The notes: a model not told the origin generated them from the sequence alone. 33,596 bases of DNA from an uncultured Bacilli bacterium (GCA_947631135.1 CANRKE010000004.1:1-33596); one strand, 5' to 3'. Shown: positions 24,278-31,924, counted from the stretch's first letter. Program-made: numbers and translations.

Positions 24278-25260
24278 TATTCTACAACCTCCAAACTAAT
24301 TGCATGAGAAAGTGCAGGAATTGATTTTTTTTGATTTACAAGTGTTGGTGAATGAAGTGCTCCTGTTGCAACAAGTAGTACTCTTTTAAGTTCACCTTTC
24401 ATCATTCTTTTTAATATAAGTGAATAACTAACCAAAGGTAGACATGCTGGTCCACTAGCTCCTGCATATACATCTTGATTTTCTAAATCATACAACATAA
24501 CACCACAATCATTATATTTTTTAAGTTCTATATTATATACCTCTTGCATATATTTTTTTAATATTTCTTTTCCATATATACCAAGATCTCCAGTAACAAT
24601 TAAGTCATAATATGAAATATCTCTATTCGTATCTTTTAAATGATCGTATATTGTTTGTGCAGCTGCTGGTGCCATTACTCCACCCATATTATATACATCC
24701 TTAATTCCCATATCCACTACTCTACCTATAGTACCAGATTCTATTTTTATATTTGATTTTTGATTTGATACATATGCACTACATGCACCTGTTGATGTAA
24801 AAGTCATTACTTTAGGTTTAGAACCACCATACTCAACTGGATATCTAAATTGACGTTCACTAGTACAATTATGACTTGATACTGATGTAATCGCGCTTTT
24901 TATTTTTTTAGAATCAATTAGACTAGATGCTAGTATTAATCCCTCTGTACTTGTTGTACATGCATTATATATTCCTAAATATGGAATATTTAAGTTTAAT
25001 GCTGTTAAATTAGAACTTATTATTTGATTCAATAAATCGCCACTTATAAATACATCTGCACTATCCTTACCTACTTTTTCAAGTACTTTATTCACACTTT
25101 CACTAAGCATTTTTACCTCTGCATCTTCAAAAGTTTTTTCTCCAAAATAAAAATCAGAATAACTTTTATCAAAATATTTAGAAATAGGTCCCTTTTTTTC
25201 ATATGGTCCTGCAATAGTTGCAACATCATTTATGTATACATTTTTAAAATTAAATGTCAT
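24277..25260 (-). CDS. spoVAD: Stage V sporulation protein AD (SpoVAD)
   Basis: A 327-residue protein with a thiolase-like fold that binds dipicolinic acid and associates with the SpoVA channel. Visible family features: the N-terminal NVYINDVATIAGPYEKKGP, the segment GIYNACTTSTEGLILASSLI with the nucleophile-like Cys of the fold, FTSTGACSAYV, TGDLGIYGKEILKKY and the end GALHSPTLVNQKKSIPALSHAI. The start is the ATG at 25260, since GGAGGTT lies just upstream; the longer frame from 25275 overlaps spoVAC. It starts 4 bases after spoVAC and its stop codon overlaps the spoVAE start. Confidence 0.95.
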   Translation of the reverse strand: MTFNFKNVYINDVATIAGPYEKKGPISKYFDKSYSDFYFGEKTFEDAEVKMLSESVNKVLEKVGKDSADVFISGDLLNQIISSNLTALNLNIPYLGIYNACTTSTEGLILASSLIDSKKIKSAITSVSSHNCTSERQFRYPVEYGGSKPKVMTFTSTGACSAYVSNQKSNIKIESGTIGRVVDMGIKDVYNMGGVMAPAAAQTIYDHLKDTNRDISYYDLIVTGDLGIYGKEILKKYMQEVYNIELKKYNDCGVMLYDLENQDVYAGASGPACLPLVSYSLILKRMMKGELKRVLLVATGALHSPTLVNQKKSIPALSHAISLEVVE

Positions 25261-25264
25261 AATA

Positions 25265-25705
25265 TCAACCTCCAAACATTAAAAATCTCAGTAATCCAAA
25301 TACATATGCAGCAACAACTCCATACAGTATTACACTACCTGTAAGTTTAAATATATTCGCACCTATTCCTAATATAAATCCTTCTTTTCTATATTCCATC
25401 GCAGCAGATGTCATCGCATGTGCAAAACCTGTTATTGGTACTATTATACCAGCATTTGCCCACGATACAACTTTATCGAAGAATCCAAAAGCAGTAAGTA
25501 AACTACCTACTATAATAAGAGTTATAGTCATATATGGTGCAGCATCTTTTGTTGGTATTTCAAAAACACACGAATAAAAATCAATTAATCCTTGTCCAAT
25601 TATTCCCATAAAACCACCGATAAAAAATGATTTTATAGTATTAATTAAAACATTTTCTTTAGGACAACAATTATCAACTAGTTTTTTATATTTTTCTTTA
25701 TCCAT
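25265..25705 (-). CDS. spoVAC: Stage V sporulation protein AC (SpoVAC)
   Basis: A 146-residue membrane protein, the mechanosensitive channel component of SpoVA. It has a cytoplasmic N-terminus with a CCPKENV segment and about four membrane segments, including FIGGFMGIIGQGLIDFY, IIVGSLLTAFGFFDK and the family-typical GIIVPITGFAHAMTSAAMEY. GGAGGG precedes the ATG. CATAATAT lies 15 bases upstream of the start. It follows the sigma factor gene by 76 bases and a hairpin, so it is likely transcribed from its own, probably forespore, promoter. spoVAA, spoVAB and spoVAF are absent from the operon. Confidence 0.95.
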   Translation of the reverse strand: MDKEKYKKLVDNCCPKENVLINTIKSFFIGGFMGIIGQGLIDFYSCVFEIPTKDAAPYMTITLIIVGSLLTAFGFFDKVVSWANAGIIVPITGFAHAMTSAAMEYRKEGFILGIGANIFKLTGSVILYGVVAAYVFGLLRFLMFGG

Positions 25706-25759
25706 AAAATCCCTCCAACAATATTATGGTATAAAAAAAATATTTTAAACATATATATT

Positions 25760-25793
25760 AAAAGTAAGACAATAAAATTAATTATTGCCTTAC
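25760..25793 (-). terminator. Hairpin at the end of the sporulation sigma gene
   Basis: Arms 25764-25775 and 25782-25793 form a 12-base stem with one internal mismatch, overlapping the end of the sigma gene. The minus strand continues with TTTTAAT. It may reduce read-through from the sigma gene into spoVAC. Confidence 0.5.
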
Positions 25794-26453
25794 ACTCATA
25801 TTGTTTTTTAACGTTTTTAGTAGTTTATTTTCATATCTAGATACTTTTACTTGTGAAATTCCAAGTATATCTGCAACTTCACTTTGAGTTTTATCCTGAT
25901 AATATCTATATTGTAATAACTTTTTATCGTAATCACTTAATTTAGATAATTCATCCCTTAATGATATTAAATCATCTAAATTACTATTTTTCTTATCAGG
26001 TATTACATCATATAAATTTAAATTATCAACATTATTGGATATAGTACCATCCAAACTTTTAATGTTATTATCTAACTCAAGTATTCTTGATAATGTATAT
26101 TCATCAATTTCAAGATAATCAACTAAATCAGAAATAGTCACTTCTCTCATAAGTTTCTGTTCTAATAATACTTTTGCATTATTTACTTTATATTTTAAAC
26201 TGTTATATTCTTTGCTGACTTTAATGGTCTTATCTTCACGTATAAATTTTTTAATTTCTCCCATAATATACGTGTACGCATAAGTAGAAAATTTACTTCC
26301 ACCATCTTTTTTATAATTTTTATAAGCGCTTATTAATCCCATTACACCTACTTGATATAAATCATCATAATTATAGTAATTTTTATACTTATTAACAAAA
26401 TAATATATTAAATTTTTATTTTCATATATTAATTTATTTAATTCATCATTCAT
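25782..26453 (-). CDS. sigF: Sporulation sigma factor (SigF/SigG type)
   Basis: A 223-residue sigma-70 family factor. Region 2 (about 10-80) contains YDDLYQVGVMGLISAYKNY and KFSTYAYTYIMGEIKKFIR; region 3 spans about 85-150; region 4 (about 165-215) has TQSEVADILGISQVKVSRYENKLLKTL, close to the SigF/SigG helix-turn-helix. It is somewhat shorter than Bacillus SigF (255). The place after an STAS gene and before spoVA matches spoIIAA-spoIIAB-sigF-spoVA, so SigF is preferred; SigG is the alternative. No Shine-Dalgarno sequence precedes the ATG at 26453. The start overlaps the end of the STAS gene by 8 bases, so translation is probably coupled. No anti-sigma factor gene lies in the operon. Confidence 0.85.
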   Translation of the reverse strand: MNDELNKLIYENKNLIYYFVNKYKNYYNYDDLYQVGVMGLISAYKNYKKDGGSKFSTYAYTYIMGEIKKFIREDKTIKVSKEYNSLKYKVNNAKVLLEQKLMREVTISDLVDYLEIDEYTLSRILELDNNIKSLDGTISNNVDNLNLYDVIPDKKNSNLDDLISLRDELSKLSDYDKKLLQYRYYQDKTQSEVADILGISQVKVSRYENKLLKTLKNNMSVRQ

Positions 26454-26799
26454 TATATATTATGTCTATATTATGCATAATACTAAGTTCATTATCCTCC
26501 TTTCTATAATAACTAGTAATATTACTATTATTTATCTTATATTTAATTCTTTTATTGATGTTACATATAAACATTTTACTATTTTTCATTTTTGTTTCAT
26601 TATAGAATCTGTTTAAAACATCAATTCCAAATTCATCAATATAATCTAAATTTTCTAAATTAAATGCTATAAACTTGATACCATTTTTAATTACAATATC
26701 CTTTATTTCATCTAATTTATTTTTATTACTACTTGTTAGATGGCCATACAATCTTACAAAAAACACACCATGTCTAAATTCAAAATTAACATCGAGCAT
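26446..26799 (-). CDS. spoIIAA: STAS-domain anti-anti-sigma factor-like protein (SpoIIAA-like)
   Basis: A 117-residue protein with the STAS fold. The line FIAFNLENLDYIDEFGIDVL (43-62) aligns with the SpoIIAA phosphorylation-site segment, whose key motif is D-S-S-G; here it reads D55-E56-F57-G58. The serine phosphorylated by SpoIIAB is therefore Glu, a phosphomimetic residue. In Bacillus unphosphorylated SpoIIAA displaces SigF from SpoIIAB in the forespore. spoIIAB, normally between spoIIAA and sigF, is missing, and the sigma gene follows directly with an 8-base overlap. A changed mechanism of sigma control is likely, or SpoIIAB is encoded elsewhere. AAGGAGGATC precedes the ATG by 8 bases. Confidence is high for STAS, moderate for SpoIIAA orthology. 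Confidence 0.75.
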   Translation of the reverse strand: MLDVNFEFRHGVFFVRLYGHLTSSNKNKLDEIKDIVIKNGIKFIAFNLENLDYIDEFGIDVLNRFYNETKMKNSKMFICNINKRIKYKINNSNITSYYRKEDNELSIMHNIDIIYNE

Positions 26800-26865
26800 A
26801 AGAAAGATCCTCCTTACAAGTATACTCTATCACAAAATTTATACTTTTTGTTGAAATCGACAAAA

Positions 26866-28125
26866 CTAGTTATTATTTTTTAATCTTTTATATATTAAAT
26901 ACATTATGAATAATATATTTAGAAGTATAGAAATAACCGTTATGATATTAACATATTTATATTTTATTTTATATTTAGTTATATACTTATAAGCTGTTTT
27001 ATTAGTATCACAATTATTATCTGTATTAACATCTTTTTTTGTATTAGCTTTATTTAATAGTACTACACCATTTTTATTATTGATATCAGTATCATTACTA
27101 TCTTGATTATTAATTATATATGAAAAATTGTCTATATTAGATTTACTTGTAGGTATCATCTTAACTTCTTGATTACTATATTTATAATATAATTTATAGT
27201 TATCTAAGTCTTTATAATAACCATCTAAATTTAAATCATGATAATATCCATCAAGATATTTTTTATTTATTATATATGTTGGATATTTTTTTGTGACTCT
27301 TCTATAATATTTTTGTTCTTTATAATAACTTGTAAGTGAAACATTTTCTTCATCAATTTCTTTATAGAAATCAACGAGATCATATTCAAAATTATTATCC
27401 CAACTATCATCTACTTTAACATCAACTATAGTATCTTCCCGCTCATCTTTACTTATTATGTATGAATAATCAATTTCCTTTTTTGAATAAGTCTTGTAGG
27501 AATTACTTTCGGTTGGGCAGAAATAGAATTCTAATGATTTAGTATCACTATTAGGACTATTTATATATAATTTAATATTTATGTTATTTATATCATATGC
27601 TTTATTTAATTTAAGTATAATGTAACCTCCCGATCTTATTTTAGCTTTGTTATCTTCATCAGCAATTCCATCATTTAAATAATCAAGCGTTGCTTTATAA
27701 CAATTTATAAAATCATGAACTTCATAATCAATTTTATTATTATCATTATCTTTCATTTCAATCTCAGAAATATTTATTTCCTTTCCACTAGGTATTATTT
27801 TATACTTGAGCATTACATACTGGACTTTCTTAGCTTGATATAATTCATACATATCGCTGATTTCATAGTTCTCATCCAATGTTTGATCATTATATTTTTT
27901 ATATGATGAATAACTAACTTCACAATTATCAAGATCTTGATAATAATCTGTGCTACTAATACGTTCCATAACCCCTATGTACTTATATTCTTTTTTGTAC
28001 CATTTATATCTTTTTTCAATATTCTCGACTCGCCTATTTTCAAAAACATCAGTTGTATAGTCATCTGCATAAACGAGTTGAAACATGAAAAGAGACACAA
28101 ACAGTAGTGCGAAAAATCTTTTCAT
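26866..28125 (-). CDS. Hypothetical exported protein with C-terminal membrane anchor
   Basis: An unrecognised 419-residue protein. It has an N-terminal signal peptide (about 1-20, ending VYAD) and a C-terminal membrane segment (about 390-412, IITVISILLNILFIMYLIY) with a short basic tail, so the bulk is extracytoplasmic. The body is rich in Tyr, Lys and Asp and contains related motifs such as YYQDLDN near 62, YYHDLN and YYKDLDN near 295-312, suggesting degenerate internal repeats. The segment GGYIILKLNKAYDINNINIKLYI looks like a beta-sandwich strand pair. GAGGAGG precedes the ATG by 8 bases. It ends 66 bases before the STAS gene on the same strand, so a sporulation or envelope role is possible but unproven. 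Confidence 0.65.
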   Translation of the reverse strand: MKRFFALLFVSLFMFQLVYADDYTTDVFENRRVENIEKRYKWYKKEYKYIGVMERISSTDYYQDLDNCEVSYSSYKKYNDQTLDENYEISDMYELYQAKKVQYVMLKYKIIPSGKEINISEIEMKDNDNNKIDYEVHDFINCYKATLDYLNDGIADEDNKAKIRSGGYIILKLNKAYDINNINIKLYINSPNSDTKSLEFYFCPTESNSYKTYSKKEIDYSYIISKDEREDTIVDVKVDDSWDNNFEYDLVDFYKEIDEENVSLTSYYKEQKYYRRVTKKYPTYIINKKYLDGYYHDLNLDGYYKDLDNYKLYYKYSNQEVKMIPTSKSNIDNFSYIINNQDSNDTDINNKNGVVLLNKANTKKDVNTDNNCDTNKTAYKYITKYKIKYKYVNIITVISILLNILFIMYLIYKRLKNNN

Positions 28126-28276
28126 AAAAAAACCTCCTCAATATATTATTCTAAAAAAAATGCAAAAAGTCTTTTTTTTTTTTTAATTTTTTCAATTTTT
28201 TTTAAAATCTGGACTTTTTACAGGTACATAATATAACAAATTGTATAAATTATATTAGAACAAAGGAGGGATAAAT

Positions 28277-28462
28277 ATGTATTACTATGGTGGATATCAA
28301 GGTGGATACGGTTATGGTGGATACCCTAATTATGGATGTTGTGGATCATATCCAAGCTATGGAAACCAAGGTGGATATGGATACGGATATGGCGCAGCTA
28401 TAATAATTGTATTATTTATTTTACTTGTTATTGTTATTGGATGTAGACATAATAACGGATAA
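28277..28462 (+). CDS. YjcZ-like small sporulation membrane protein
   Basis: A 61-residue protein with a Gly/Tyr-rich N-terminal half (YGGYQGGYGYGGYPNYG) and one C-terminal membrane segment (about 39-55, GAAIIIVLFILLVIVIGC), the layout of the YjcZ/YjcZ-family small sporulation proteins, which typically carry a VLFILLIIVG-like segment. It also has Cys21, Cys22 and Cys56. The role of the family in the spore is unknown. AGGAGGG precedes the ATG by 7 bases. CATAATAT lies at 28227-28234 upstream, as at other sporulation genes here. The divergent region 28126-28276 also contains long T and A runs. Confidence 0.7.
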   Translation: MYYYGGYQGGYGYGGYPNYGCCGSYPSYGNQGGYGYGYGAAIIIVLFILLVIVIGCRHNNG

Positions 28463-28464
28463 TT

Positions 28465-28493
28465 TTGCAATTTTAATGAATTTGTGATAGAAT
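28465..28493 (+). promoter_or_regulatory. Sigma-A-type promoter of def
   Basis: TTGCAA (28465-28470) and TAGAAT (28488-28493) are 17 bases apart, with TGA before the -10 (extended -10), 22 bases upstream of the def start. Confidence 0.7.
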
Positions 28494-28515
28494 AGTCTTG
28501 ATTTGAGGTGGTATT

Positions 28516-29064
28516 ATGTTTAAAGCTCTTAATATTCTTGATGAATCAGATAAAAGATTAAGACTAAAAAATAAAGATGTAGTCTTTCCTCTTAGTGATT
28601 CAAGAAAAAAATTAATAAAAAGAATGTTAGACGAATTAAGATATAGCCAAATTCCTGAATTATCAGAAAAATACGATTTACGGCCAGGAATGGGACTTGC
28701 TGCTCCACAACTTGGTATTAATGAAAATTTTTTTGTGATTGTTTATGAATATGATGAAGGAAAATTTGAAGATTATGTAATTTTTAATCCTAAAATCATT
28801 AGTCATTCAGAATCAATGGTATGTGCAGCTAGTGGTGAAGGTTGTCTTAGTGTCAATAGAGATGTAGATGGTGTAGTACCAAGATATGAAAGAGTAACTG
28901 TTGAAGGATTTGATATTGATGGTAAACCTATAAAAATAAGAGCTCGTGAAGAATTAGCAATAGCATTTCAACACGAATATGACCACCTACAAGGTATTCT
29001 ATTCTTCGATAAAATAGATAAAGATGATCCTTATCAAACTAAAACTAATATAAAAATGATATAA
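28516..29064 (+). CDS. def: Peptide deformylase
   Basis: A 182-residue metalloenzyme that removes the formyl group from nascent polypeptides. All three motifs are present: GMGLAAPQLG (58-67), EGCLS (108-112) and QHEYDHLQG (152-160), giving metal ligands Cys110, His153 and His157 and catalytic Glu154. The length and the insertion between motifs 1 and 2 fit the type II Gram-positive enzyme. GAGGTGG precedes the ATG. It is monocistronic, with its own promoter and a clear terminator. Confidence 0.96.
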   Translation: MFKALNILDESDKRLRLKNKDVVFPLSDSRKKLIKRMLDELRYSQIPELSEKYDLRPGMGLAAPQLGINENFFVIVYEYDEGKFEDYVIFNPKIISHSESMVCAASGEGCLSVNRDVDGVVPRYERVTVEGFDIDGKPIKIRAREELAIAFQHEYDHLQGILFFDKIDKDDPYQTKTNIKMI

Positions 29065-29087
29065 AGCCAATAAATTTTGGCTTTTTT
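29063..29087 (+). terminator. Rho-independent terminator of def
   Basis: AAAGCCAA (29063-29070) pairs with TTGGCTTT (29077-29084) around a 6-base loop and runs into a T tract, right after the def stop codon. Confidence 0.88.
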
Positions 29088-29089
29088 AT

Positions 29090-29118
29090 TTGACAAGAAT
29101 ATGGATAAGTGCTATAAT
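29090..29118 (+). promoter_or_regulatory. Perfect-consensus sigma-A promoter of the DUF3419-like gene
   Basis: TTGACA (29090-29095) and TATAAT (29113-29118) are exactly 17 bases apart, the full sigma-A consensus. It starts 3 bases after the def terminator and lies 26 bases before the downstream ATG. Confidence 0.9.
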
Positions 29119-29144
29119 AAACATCGTTTTAGGGGGTATTATAA

Positions 29145-30098
29145 ATGGGCAGTTTATCTAGCGATATTGAATTTTGTCAATATTTAATAAAATATGGACA
29201 ATCACAAAATTCAGATTTTAAAAAAATTTATCCATTGTGTAATGAAAATATTAATGCTTGTTTAGACAATTTTAATATCGAGGGTAAAAATTGTTTATCA
29301 GTATTATCTAGTTCAGATCAAATATTCGATATGTATCTTAGAGGAGCTAAAAGTGTTGATGCATTTGATGTTAATCCATTAACTAAACATTTTTTCTATC
29401 TTAAAAGATCATTATTATCTTCAAATATAAGTTATGAAGATTATCTATCATTTTTATATGGTGATAATAAATTTAAAGAATCTATGTTAAATCAAAAAAT
29501 ATATAATAATCTAAATGGTAAAAGTAGAATATTTTGGTTATATATATTTAGTAAATACCATGAGGAGACAATAAGAGAGAAAATGTTTTATTATCCTTCA
29601 ATAAAAAAGGATGAAATTAATAAATATATAGGATATTTAAATAAAGACAAATTCTATAAACTAAAGAAAAATATTAAGAATGTTAAAATTACATTTATTA
29701 ATTCAGATATTAAAAATTTAACTTATAAATTAGAAAAAAATTATGATTTTATATATTTATCTAATATATTTGAATATTTAAATGAAATATATTTTAGTAT
29801 TGATAATCAAATAGAAAAATTAGAAGCATTTAAAAATCTAATAATAAATATGAGTAAAAATTTAAATGAAAACGGTAAAATAGTTGTTGGTTATTTATTT
29901 ACTATTTTACTAAATGACAATAGAAATCCAATAAAAAATACTGAACTTAGAAATAAAGTATTTAGTGAAAAAGAATTCGAATATCATATATTTAACTCTG
30001 TTGATCATGATATTATTTATAAAAAATATGGACTTACAGAATACAAATCTGATGCATGTATAGTTTATAAAAAGAAAAAGGGGCTGTCTCAGAATTAA
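29145..30098 (+). CDS. SAM-binding protein resembling DUF3419 (BtaA-like); 3' end lies in the IS
   Basis: A 317-residue protein resembling the DUF3419 group, which includes BtaA, the enzyme adding 3-amino-3-carboxypropyl from SAM to diacylglycerol. The Rossmann-like start is NCLSVLSSSDQIFDMYLRGA (about 49-68) followed by KSVDAFDVNPLTKHFF; a second part, YDFIYLSNIFEYLN (about 202-215) and GKIVVGYLF, resembles the later methyltransferase-like strands. The assignment is by pattern only; another class I SAM enzyme is possible. AGGGGG precedes the ATG and a perfect-consensus promoter drives it. The last residues GLSQN and the stop codon are encoded by the inverted repeat of the downstream IS element, so the native C-terminus was altered, probably by only a few residues. 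Confidence 0.6.
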   Translation: MGSLSSDIEFCQYLIKYGQSQNSDFKKIYPLCNENINACLDNFNIEGKNCLSVLSSSDQIFDMYLRGAKSVDAFDVNPLTKHFFYLKRSLLSSNISYEDYLSFLYGDNKFKESMLNQKIYNNLNGKSRIFWLYIFSKYHEETIREKMFYYPSIKKDEINKYIGYLNKDKFYKLKKNIKNVKITFINSDIKNLTYKLEKNYDFIYLSNIFEYLNEIYFSIDNQIEKLEAFKNLIINMSKNLNENGKIVVGYLFTILLNDNRNPIKNTELRNKVFSEKEFEYHIFNSVDHDIIYKKYGLTEYKSDACIVYKKKKGLSQN

Positions 30099-30126
30099 GT
30101 GATTAATTTTGAATCAGTCTTTTTTT
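30080..30126 (+). repeat. IS1182-family left inverted repeat
   Basis: Matches the reverse complement of 31815-31861 over 47 bases. It contains the stop codons of both the transposase (minus strand) and the DUF3419-like gene (plus strand). Confidence 0.95.
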
Positions 30127-31721
30127 ATTTTTTGTTTAGGAAAAGGAAATTTTTCTGATTCTAAATTATTCGGAATATTCCAATAATTATCTTTTAAATT
30201 TTTACCCTCCAATGAAGAAAAATATTTTCTAATGTTTACACCAAGGCACATAAGCATAATTTCACAAGATACTTTTTCTAATCCACGTCTTCTGATTCTA
30301 TCATAATTCATATTGCTCTTAATTTGTCCAAAAACACCTTCTACTTGTATGCTTCTATTTATTCTAATTTCTATTCCTTTTGGGCTTTTAAGATTATTTC
30401 TTGCTTTTTCTTTTAATATTTCATATTCTGGTATTAATTCATATAACCTATAATCATAGTCTTTGTTTTTTAAATTTTTCTTACAAATATATGAATAATT
30501 GCAATTATTACAACCAGTAAATTTATAAAGTTTACTATTTTTATATCTTGGATGTCGAATACCAACAAATGATATTTCTTCTCCAATACAAGTATTTAGA
30601 CACATAACTCCATCATCAAAAGTATAAAATAATTGAGGTCTCTTACCATTTGCTTCACCACTCCATGTAAAATGTTTCACATAATTTTCTATATTGTGTT
30701 CTTTCATATATTTGTAATTATCATACATTCCATATCCTGAATCTGCACATTCATTTTTAGGATATTCTTTATAATATTTATAATATAAGTCATTCATTGG
30801 AATAAAAGTATGATAATCATTTCTATCTTGAAATACTCCATACATTGTTATTATTCCACTTGATACCATTACTTGAATATTATATCCAGCATGAAAATCA
30901 TTACCAGATTTTGAATAATAATCACTTTTTAATACCATTGCAGTTGCATCATGATCAGTTTTATAATAGGAGTTTCTTTTTTCTCCACATATTTCTTCTT
31001 TTTCTTCATATTCCACTAATTTTACTAAATATTGATAAGCCATTTTATAATTTCTTTGTTCTTCCGTTAATCGTTTGTCTTTTCCATTAGGAATAGAATT
31101 GATATCTATATTTTTTCTTTGTACATATGATTTTATCAATTCACTAAATTGGTAGGATTTAATCAATTTTTTATCCTTAAACTCTATATCCATTTTTAAT
31201 AATAATTCTTTAATTTTAATATCTAATTTTTTATGATAGGTAGTTGGTTTCCATACAAATTTATATTTATTTGCATTTGCTTCTATCTTTGTTCCATCAT
31301 TATATTGAGTATCTGTATTAACATCAAGTTCTTCTATAATTGATTTAGTAATCATCGTAAATATTTCATAATGGTAGGGAACAATATATTTATTAATAAA
31401 TTTTCCAATGGTGGAGTGATTAGGTGTTTTTTGTTCCATTAAATACATAACTCTTAAATCAAATTTACAAAGTTGTTCTATTTCTCTTACGGAACTTTTA
31501 AATTTTGAAAAGCAATAGATAATTGTGGTCATTAAATTAAATGGATTACATTCAGGATTACCCACATTAATTTTTTTGCTTCTATTTTGCTCTTTGATAA
31601 TCAAATTTCCAATTTCAGACTTATTTAAAATTTTAACAAATTTATCAATTTTTTCTAATTCCTCATCACATTGTTGTGAGGGGACTATGAAAATAAATCT
31701 TTTTGTGCTAAAATATTCCAT
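30114..31721 (-). CDS. IS1182-family transposase
   Basis: A 535-residue DDE transposase. The N-terminal IS1182-type domain (HSTIGKFINKY preceded by SSVREIEQLCKFDLRVMYL) is followed by the family motif NDGTKIEANANKYKFVW, containing the first catalytic Asp; ADSGYG carries the second, and VEGVFGQIKSNMNYDRIRRRG carries the Glu. A Cys pair motif CNNCNYSYICKK near the last third is also typical. No frameshift or internal stop is seen, so the element may be active. The start is the ATG at 31721, with GAGG 6 bases upstream; other in-frame starts lie before it. The stop is inside the left inverted repeat. Confidence 0.93.
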   Translation of the reverse strand: MEYFSTKRFIFIVPSQQCDEELEKIDKFVKILNKSEIGNLIIKEQNRSKKINVGNPECNPFNLMTTIIYCFSKFKSSVREIEQLCKFDLRVMYLMEQKTPNHSTIGKFINKYIVPYHYEIFTMITKSIIEELDVNTDTQYNDGTKIEANANKYKFVWKPTTYHKKLDIKIKELLLKMDIEFKDKKLIKSYQFSELIKSYVQRKNIDINSIPNGKDKRLTEEQRNYKMAYQYLVKLVEYEEKEEICGEKRNSYYKTDHDATAMVLKSDYYSKSGNDFHAGYNIQVMVSSGIITMYGVFQDRNDYHTFIPMNDLYYKYYKEYPKNECADSGYGMYDNYKYMKEHNIENYVKHFTWSGEANGKRPQLFYTFDDGVMCLNTCIGEEISFVGIRHPRYKNSKLYKFTGCNNCNYSYICKKNLKNKDYDYRLYELIPEYEILKEKARNNLKSPKGIEIRINRSIQVEGVFGQIKSNMNYDRIRRRGLEKVSCEIMLMCLGVNIRKYFSSLEGKNLKDNYWNIPNNLESEKFPFPKQKIKKD

Positions 31722-31763
31722 GTGATACCTCATTTCTCTAGACAAGAATATTGTATCACATTT

Positions 31764-31792
31764 GGTCGAAACTTTATAGTTCCGACCTTTTT
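31764..31792 (+). terminator. Hairpin upstream of the transposase, possible plus-strand terminator
   Basis: GGTCGAAAC (31764-31772) pairs with GTTCCGACC (31779-31787) with one non-Watson-Crick pair, followed by TTTTT on the plus strand. It lies just upstream of the transposase promoter region (TGATACAAT on the minus strand near 31750) and could limit inward or outward read-through. Confidence 0.5.
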
Positions 31793-31814
31793 AAAGATTT
31801 ATTTTATGAAATTA

Positions 31815-31861
31815 AAAAAAAGACTGATTCAAAATTAATCACTTAATTCTGAGACAGCCCC
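31815..31861 (-). repeat. IS1182-family right inverted repeat
   Basis: Matches the reverse complement of 30080-30126 over 47 bases and defines the transposase-proximal end of the element. Confidence 0.95.
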
Positions 31862-31924
31862 TTTATTTTTAATGTTCATTTAATTTAGTGTTCATTTGAA
31901 AATTTATATAATAGACTTGATAAG

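Larger units (their letters stand above)
30080..31861 (-). mobile_element. IS1182-family insertion sequence
   Basis: A complete 1782-base element bounded by 47-base perfect inverted repeats (30080-30126 and 31815-31861) beginning GGGGCTGTCTCAGAATT, the kind of end typical of the IS1182 family. It holds one intact transposase gene. The immediate flanks are A/T runs, so no target duplication can be defined. It separates the DUF3419-like gene from the surface-protein gene and overlaps the 3' end of the former. Confidence 0.93.

Noticed and set aside
28141..28210. Long T and A runs between the anchored protein and the YjcZ-like gene
   Set aside because: They are homopolymer tracts without stable GC-containing stems; they may affect promoter curvature but no specific element can be supported.
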